Assembly (NCBI GenBank): GCA_950295325.1
Contig: OX485803.1
Location: 62,761,554-62,825,553, forward strand
Origin: Polytrichum commune
Taxonomy: Eukaryota > Streptophyta > Polytrichopsida > Polytrichales > Polytrichaceae
Direction: 5' to 3'
Length of the DNA stretch: 64,000 bases
Shown here: piece by piece, positions 58,746 to 64,000 of the stretch
How positions within the stretch are numbered: the stretch's first letter is position 1
Layout: every line of letters begins with the position of its first letter
The notes under the pieces: model-generated
Database searches by the model: none
What the model saw: the letters and a program-made list of their open reading frames with translations, nothing else
What the model was told of the DNA's origin: nothing
Translations under genes and position numbers: made by a program

Positions 58746-59730
58746 TCATGGCGTGAGATTCTTGTTAGGTTTTGGGCTTTGCCATGCCTAGCCAATATAT
58801 GACTTGTACTAATCCCTTGTATAATCTTTTGAGTCTACCTTTGTCATTGAGGGTATTGATCATGAGTTGTTCTCCAATGTATATGATGTATGCATTTTCT
58901 AATAAGAATGTTTCTATGTTAAATCTTGGGTACACAACTCCCGTATTATATGACCTTGATTATAATAACTTACATAGCATTTTAGTTCAATCTCGAGTGA
59001 TATAATTTGTTTTAATGTAGGAAACTCTTGTAGCCCTTCTAACAAGGAATCCAAAAATGTAATCATATATATGAAATGAATATTCCTTGAAGCATAATTG
59101 CATTAACAACCTAAATATATGAGTTTATTTAATACATGTATCATAGGCCAGACTACCCAAAATTTTGGGGTTTTTAATAAAATTTTAATTTAAAAAAGAT
59201 AACATTGCCAATGAACTTTAATTTTGATTGGAGGCAATTACTCGTGTGGATCTTTTAAAATTATGCACAGGCACATGTTTAACAAAAAAGGTGTTTAAGT
59301 TTTTAATATACTTTGTGGAGTTTTTAATAAATAAATAAATATGAAACCCAAATTCTTCTACATCTCATTTTAATTAATTTGGTCTTCACCCAACTTTTTA
59401 ATCTTTTTTTTTTGTATAATTTGATATGATTTTTACAAAAGTTGTCCTTTAAGCCGTTTTTAATCCAATGCCCCCTTTGTATAATATAGGAGTTGCTTAC
59501 TTGGGTGCCGAATATGTCATGTGAGAGTTGTGTGACAACATTTGACATGCATTTTGGGGGGCCATATATGATTTTATGTAGGGCTATAATTTTCATGTCT
59601 AGTTTCTTATGGCTGTGATTGAGTATGGGATAACGTAAAAACTATAGGCAATATTGACTCTTATGACTATATCTACCATATATATATTTTTTGTTTCATG
59701 GAGGCTGGACAATTAAAATGTGTGTTTGAA
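58746..59730 (-). mobile_element. Older antisense LINE copy, downstream part
   Basis: The minus strand continues the interrupted copy. 58746-58931 corresponds to about 54910-54735 of the young LINE (ENAYIIYIGEQL, NDKGRL, WHGKAQNLTRIS). After a nested MITE, 59500-59730 corresponds to about 54735-54520 (IIALHKIIYGPPKCMSNVVTQL). It reads CAA where the young copy has the TAA stop. Similarity fades near 59730. It starts with the right copy of the 13-bp target duplication (58746-58758). Confidence 0.88.
58932..59499. mobile_element. AT-rich MITE nested in the antisense LINE (568 bp)
   Basis: It splits an alignment to the LINE exactly. The flanks CTTGGGT at 58925-58931 and 59500-59506 are identical. 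The ends are imperfect inverted repeats: left ACACAACTCCCGTATTATA, right (reverse complement) TAAGCAACTCCTATATTATA. No coding capacity. Superfamily uncertain; a 7-8 bp target suggests hAT-like. Confidence 0.78.
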
Positions 59731-60889
59731 ATATATCAACTATGTACTCTATGTTTAATTGTTAACCCTTAAGTGTCTACGAAGCCCAATTTGGGCTGCT
59801 CCATGCATAAAACATGTACTTGAACTATATTTTTTTAATTTAGTCAATTATGTCAAACGAGACCCTATCTAAAATTAACTCGTTCTTGTTGAATATGTTG
59901 AATACCTTGATGCACTTTTTGAGCATGTTAAATACCTTGATGTTATTGAAGATTTCCAATTAAATATGTAGCTTGAGTGACCTTGTATGCAATACATGTG
60001 TTGTATTTTGATCATTGATGTCAAGTATGAAAAAAAGTTAATTTTCTCCTTGACATAAGACAATGACTTGAAGAAGATTTTGACCCATAATTAAAAAAAA
60101 AAAGATTTATGAACTTGCTGTTTTCTGCAAGCCCGTAGAAATTGTTTATATGGTTGTATATTGAGACCCCACATCCTTTTAGGGTTAAGGCAATTGTGAT
60201 CACCAAACTCCTAAATGTTGCGGTAGACATATGTGTTTGTGAGGTCACTTGGCTGGGGTTTTAGAGGTCTTAATAGACACTATTTTATTTTTATTTTACT
60301 TCTTTCACCAAAGATTCAAGTGCAATTTAACACACCGTCTCCATGTATCTATACACGATTCGAGGAAAATGTGAAGGGTTGACATTTTCTGTAAATTCTA
60401 AGGAGACCCAAGGACCATTTAGCCCTCAAGACCGCTTTGGTGTTATATGCATGTACATATACATACATACATATATATATGATTGAATTTTTTTCCAAAT
60501 GCTCTAAATTCTTGCAAGGGACTTGTTAACCATCTTAAATAGACATCCAATCTATCTATCTATCAATGAATTCTAATCTTAGATGACCGAAGAATGTTGA
60601 GGCCAATTATTAGAGTTGTTGAACTTGCAAAATTTGAAATTAGTTCCCCTCAAAGTGGAAATAACAAAATAAGTTCCATTGGATTATTCATGTCTTGGCC
60701 TTTCAATCTCCGATAGGATTGATCAAGTATCCTAGTTTTGATATGGCTAGAAGATGCACACAAACTCTCTGCATTTCAGAGTGCTTTCTACATGGTTCTG
60801 TTTACATTTAAGTAAAGTGAGCAACTTGATCACTGCAACTTGAAAGGAAGAACCTTGAACAAAGAAAGTTAGTAAGTAGGACCAACGGG
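59731..60889. other. Intergenic DNA, 3' flank of the FAD monooxygenase gene
   Basis: AT-rich. It contains short runs (TACA/TA near 60455-60480, TCTA near 60548-60566) and no coding signal. Confidence 0.45.
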
Positions 60890-63800
60890 CTATGACGGCT
60901 CAATTGTGGGCAACTTTCCGACATCAAACAATGTGTGGTCCAGAAAGTTGCCTGGTTGGAGTCGTTGCGAAACGGAATCGGGAGAATTCCACATCGCTTT
61001 CCTCATGGAAGCTTTGTACGTGAGACCATAGGTCCTCTCGTGCCTCTCGGCATGGAAATTGAGCAAAGCCCGGTGAATCCACTCGCTGTCTGCAACCTCA
61101 TGTCCTGGTGTCTGATTCATTTCTCGCGACTTGACGAGTGCTGGATGCAGCTTTTGGGTCAAGATAATGGCGTCTTCGAAGGCCATGCCTCCCCCTTGCC
61201 CGAGCATGGGACTTGTGGGATGCGAGGCGTCCCCCGCGACCGTCACGTTGCCGACCACCTGTGAGTCGCTCGGCCTCGTGTTCAGTCGGTGTCGGAGAGT
61301 GTTTTTCGTCAAAGTCTTGAGGGGCGTGTTGTTGATGCACAAGTGAGGTAGAGGTGATTGACAACCTTGTGTGAGTTTGAGGGCCTCTTGCTTCACCTGC
61401 TCCAGTGTCATGCTTCGCCAATCTGGGAGGGAGGATGGATGACATAATTATACCACTTTAATGAATATGAACTAGTACGAGAAGTCTTCAAGCTTCGAAA
61501 AGTGACATGAGAAGCATCATGAGTCTACACTAAGCTGACATAAACAATCAAAGAATATTTATTGCAAGGCCTCCTTGATTTGACTATCGAGGGTGGATGA
61601 CATAGACAGGAGCTCCAGTCTCTTATTATTATTTTCTTATTTTCTCATTTTCTTCAGGGTTTGTGCAATCAATTACATGATGTAATAGTGAATTATGTAG
61701 CGATCAGCTGTTAGTGGCCGATTATATGAACTTGTTTGATTGGAAATGTATAAATATGTTGACATCTTTGGACATGAGGTTTTCGATGAGTTGAGTACAA
61801 AGCTTCTAATTGCATACATAGAGGGTTTAACACATCTGCATGGGGTTGTGTTATTCTATTTTTTTGATGTGACTTCACCAAATGATTGATCATACTGCAT
61901 ATTGCCACCAACATTGGAATTTTGTCGATCTCAAATCTATGGAACTATAAGCAGGTCATTGCATGATTTTTCTGTCGCCATCATTTCTATCTACTGCTAG
62001 GTTTGTATGCAAAGAGTTCTAAGGATGTTGTAAAATAAAGACATTGACATATATGTACATAGATTGAGAGCATGCATTGGTACACAAATAGACTACGTAT
62101 TCCAAGTGCCTAGGTTGCATATCACATGCTAGTGAGGGAAGCGAGGAAGGAGGGACAGGAATGTCACCTAACAGTGAGGTGACTGGCTAGGGCAGTCATT
62201 GTACGTAACAAATCATGTATGCAAGAGACCGCCATGTTCTAAGAAGAGGGACACTCACCTTCTGAATGGTCAGCCCAAACAACAAACCAATAAACTTTAG
62301 TTGGCGTCATTGGCATAAGGGCTATTCGAAATCCAATGCCCAAGTAGGTGCGCCATAATTCTCCCAACCCATGGTCGTCTGAAAATATTGCCATCCCTCG
62401 GATTTGGAGCTCCCCAATAGGTTTTGGCTTCTCAAGGCCCATCCAAGATCCTATCGTCGAGTTTGCACCATCAAACCCAACCACAACCTGCCACCAGTAA
62501 TTCCAATATCATCCCTTGTTGCCTAGATAATGCCCTTGTAACCTTTGGGTTGTGGATGGGAGATCCAACAACTAGTTATAGATCAACATGTTCACTTCTC
62601 TAAATTGCAAATTCAAAATCAAAACTTTAGGCAACTCGGCAAGTTTTGAATTCAATAAATACATTTATTTGAAGTAAAAATATAAGGATTCATCAGAGCA
62701 TAAGGAATAGCTGAGTGACATCATGGAAGGTAGTGGCCAAGTTGGCTCAACCTTCTCCCATTCATTGCCTTTGTGGCGACTTCCAATTTGCAGATTGACT
62801 GTGCTTGGAGAGGAAATTTTCTAATGTCCATAACCATACTAAGCAACTCAAGTAAGTTTTCTTTCTAAAAAGGAGTAGCCATCCTTGCAGTGCCCAAATT
62901 CAACACTAAATATGAATCATGGAGTACCTTTACGGCACAATGCGACCAACCTTGGCAGAGTAGGTGGAGCCATCTTGAAGCTCCAGGTCTGTGGTCTGTG
63001 ATGACGATGTTTGTGGTTTCTTGATACTTGTCACTCGCGAATTGAAGCGAATGGTTCCCTCTGGTAACTGCTCAGCAAGAGCTTCCAAGAGTGCCTTTCG
63101 CTCCACAATCCGCATCTCATGTGGCCTGTATGACAGTTATACAAAATTCAACTTCATATTCAGTGCCTATGAACCTTGTGACTGGGTTGCATGTATGTGG
63201 TGGAATAAGTCTCGTGATTCTAGGTACACTACCAAGGTCTACCAGCTTTTGAAATTTATAATTTGAAGTTTAGCTGTTAAACTCTGATTGAAGTGTCTCT
63301 GCAAGTTTCTAATCCCTCTAACATAATCTCCACATACTGTCTTCCACTTTCATCATATGTGAAAAATGGTATTGTGTAGAAAATTCTTTTACCCTCCTTC
63401 GCACGTAGAAAACTCCAAGGTTTTCAAGGTTTCGTTGCAGTCATTGTATACCTGCATTCTGAAAACAATAAAGATGAAAGAACTTGTAAGAGCCAGAAGC
63501 TGCAAATCCTTTCCATAATGCTATGACCTTCCAAAGCATAGAAATGAAATATTTTCTAAATAGTGCTCATTGAGCAGACCGGGCAGAGTGGTACGTGACC
63601 ACGAGCAAGGTCCCCCCTCCCTTCTCCCAGCAACCTTGATAATTTGACCTAATCTTTTTATCTGAAAAAGAGTCTGATCATCATTTGGAACTTTGTAAAC
63701 AACATGTTTGACCATGTAACATCATCTTTTGAGTGACATGCATGCGGTTTGTCCCAAGAAAACTTTGGGTGGAGGGCATAATCTTCTCATAATGGAAATC

Positions 63801-64000
63801 ATGTACAAATTTGACACACGAGAGGAGAGTGAATCAACAGCCGACACATACCGTGAAATGTTGATAGATGTGCTTCGGAACCGGTCGGCTAACCCCAAAA
63901 TCTGGAGAACACGCATTCCATTCGTATAGAGTGCAATGGTAACACCCTCGGCTCGTAGTTTGTTTGATTGTTCCAGCACCACAGCCTTTAGTCCAACCCT
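60890..64000 (-). CDS. FAD-dependent monooxygenase (MO1/CTF2-like), 3' part, partial
   Basis: Five exons on the minus strand: from beyond 64000 to 63852, then 63458-63393, 63125-62951, 62487-62259 and 61422-60890. All junctions are GT-AG and in phase, giving 383 residues to the stop. The 5' exon(s) with the GxGxxG nucleotide-binding fold lie outside the window. Visible: VVLEQSNKLRAEG (end of the first Rossmann strand), HEMRIVERKALLEALA with LPEGTIRF, the DG motif VVVGFDGANS, and the GD motif VAGDASHPTSPMLGQGGG that contacts FAD. These mark class A flavoprotein monooxygenases. The nearest plant group is the MO1/CTF2 type, related to bacterial salicylate hydroxylases and more distantly to zeaxanthin epoxidase. 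Substrate unknown. No forkhead-associated domain is present at the C-terminus, which argues against zeaxanthin epoxidase itself. Confidence 0.9.

Noticed and set aside
60935-61264. 109-codon plus-strand frame opposite the monooxygenase last exon
   Set aside because: Shadow of the FAD GD-motif exon on the other strand.
1-64000. CRISPR arrays, bacterial operons, rRNA genes
   Set aside because: No regularly spaced short repeats, no ribosome-binding-site-led gene strings and no rRNA-like sequence; the window is plant nuclear DNA.

Overview
The window is nuclear DNA of a land plant. It carries split genes with GT-AG introns, plastid-targeted proteins of plant type (an RH39-like DEAD-box helicase and an SP1-like envelope E3 ligase), plant promoter motifs (G-boxes, telo-box), and plant-style hAT, Harbinger, CACTA, copia and LINE sequences. 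Long gene-poor, AT-rich stretches full of decayed transposons suggest a large genome. I cannot tell from sequence alone whether this is a moss, lycophyte, fern or seed plant.

Layout. 1-7.5 kb: AT-rich DNA with two decayed Ty1/copia pieces, a 574-bp hAT-type MITE and a 208-bp MITE. 7.6-9.4 kb: a minus-strand four-exon gene for a plastid, probably thylakoid-routed, alanine-rich protein, with a TATA box and two G-boxes upstream. 9.6-12.5 kb: MITEs and a dispersed repeat family. 12.5-17.1 kb: a minus-strand nine-exon RH39-like chloroplast RNA helicase. 17-22 kb: intergenic DNA with a MITE. 22.0-23.1 kb: an SP1-like RING E3 ligase in one coding exon, plus strand. 25.7-30.0 kb: a minus-strand protein with about 27 IQ-like repeats and a C-terminal membrane anchor. 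30-39 kb: a GC-rich probable leader region, then MITEs and repeats. 39.5-42.5 kb: remnant of one LINE family. 43.9-59.7 kb: an old antisense copy of a second LINE family, split by a nearly full-length 13.6-kb copy of that family. 60.9-64.0 kb: the 3' part of a minus-strand FAD monooxygenase gene that runs off the window.

The most unusual object is the 13.6-kb LINE at 45158-58745, bounded by a 13-bp target-site duplication. It has a partly duplicated 5' leader, an RRM-type ORF1, then an ORF that overlaps it at ATGAATAG. That second ORF carries two 2A-like motifs and hydrophobic N-terminal segments. A broken endonuclease-reverse transcriptase-RNase H-zinc finger region follows, ending in a (TTC)5 tail. 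The older antisense copy acts as an internal reference: it has CAA where the young copy has a TAA stop, and it lacks a 19-bp duplication that shifts the frame.

Three host genes (helicase, E3 ligase, alanine-rich protein) point to the plastid. I see no sign that they are co-regulated; they are separate genes spaced by repeats.
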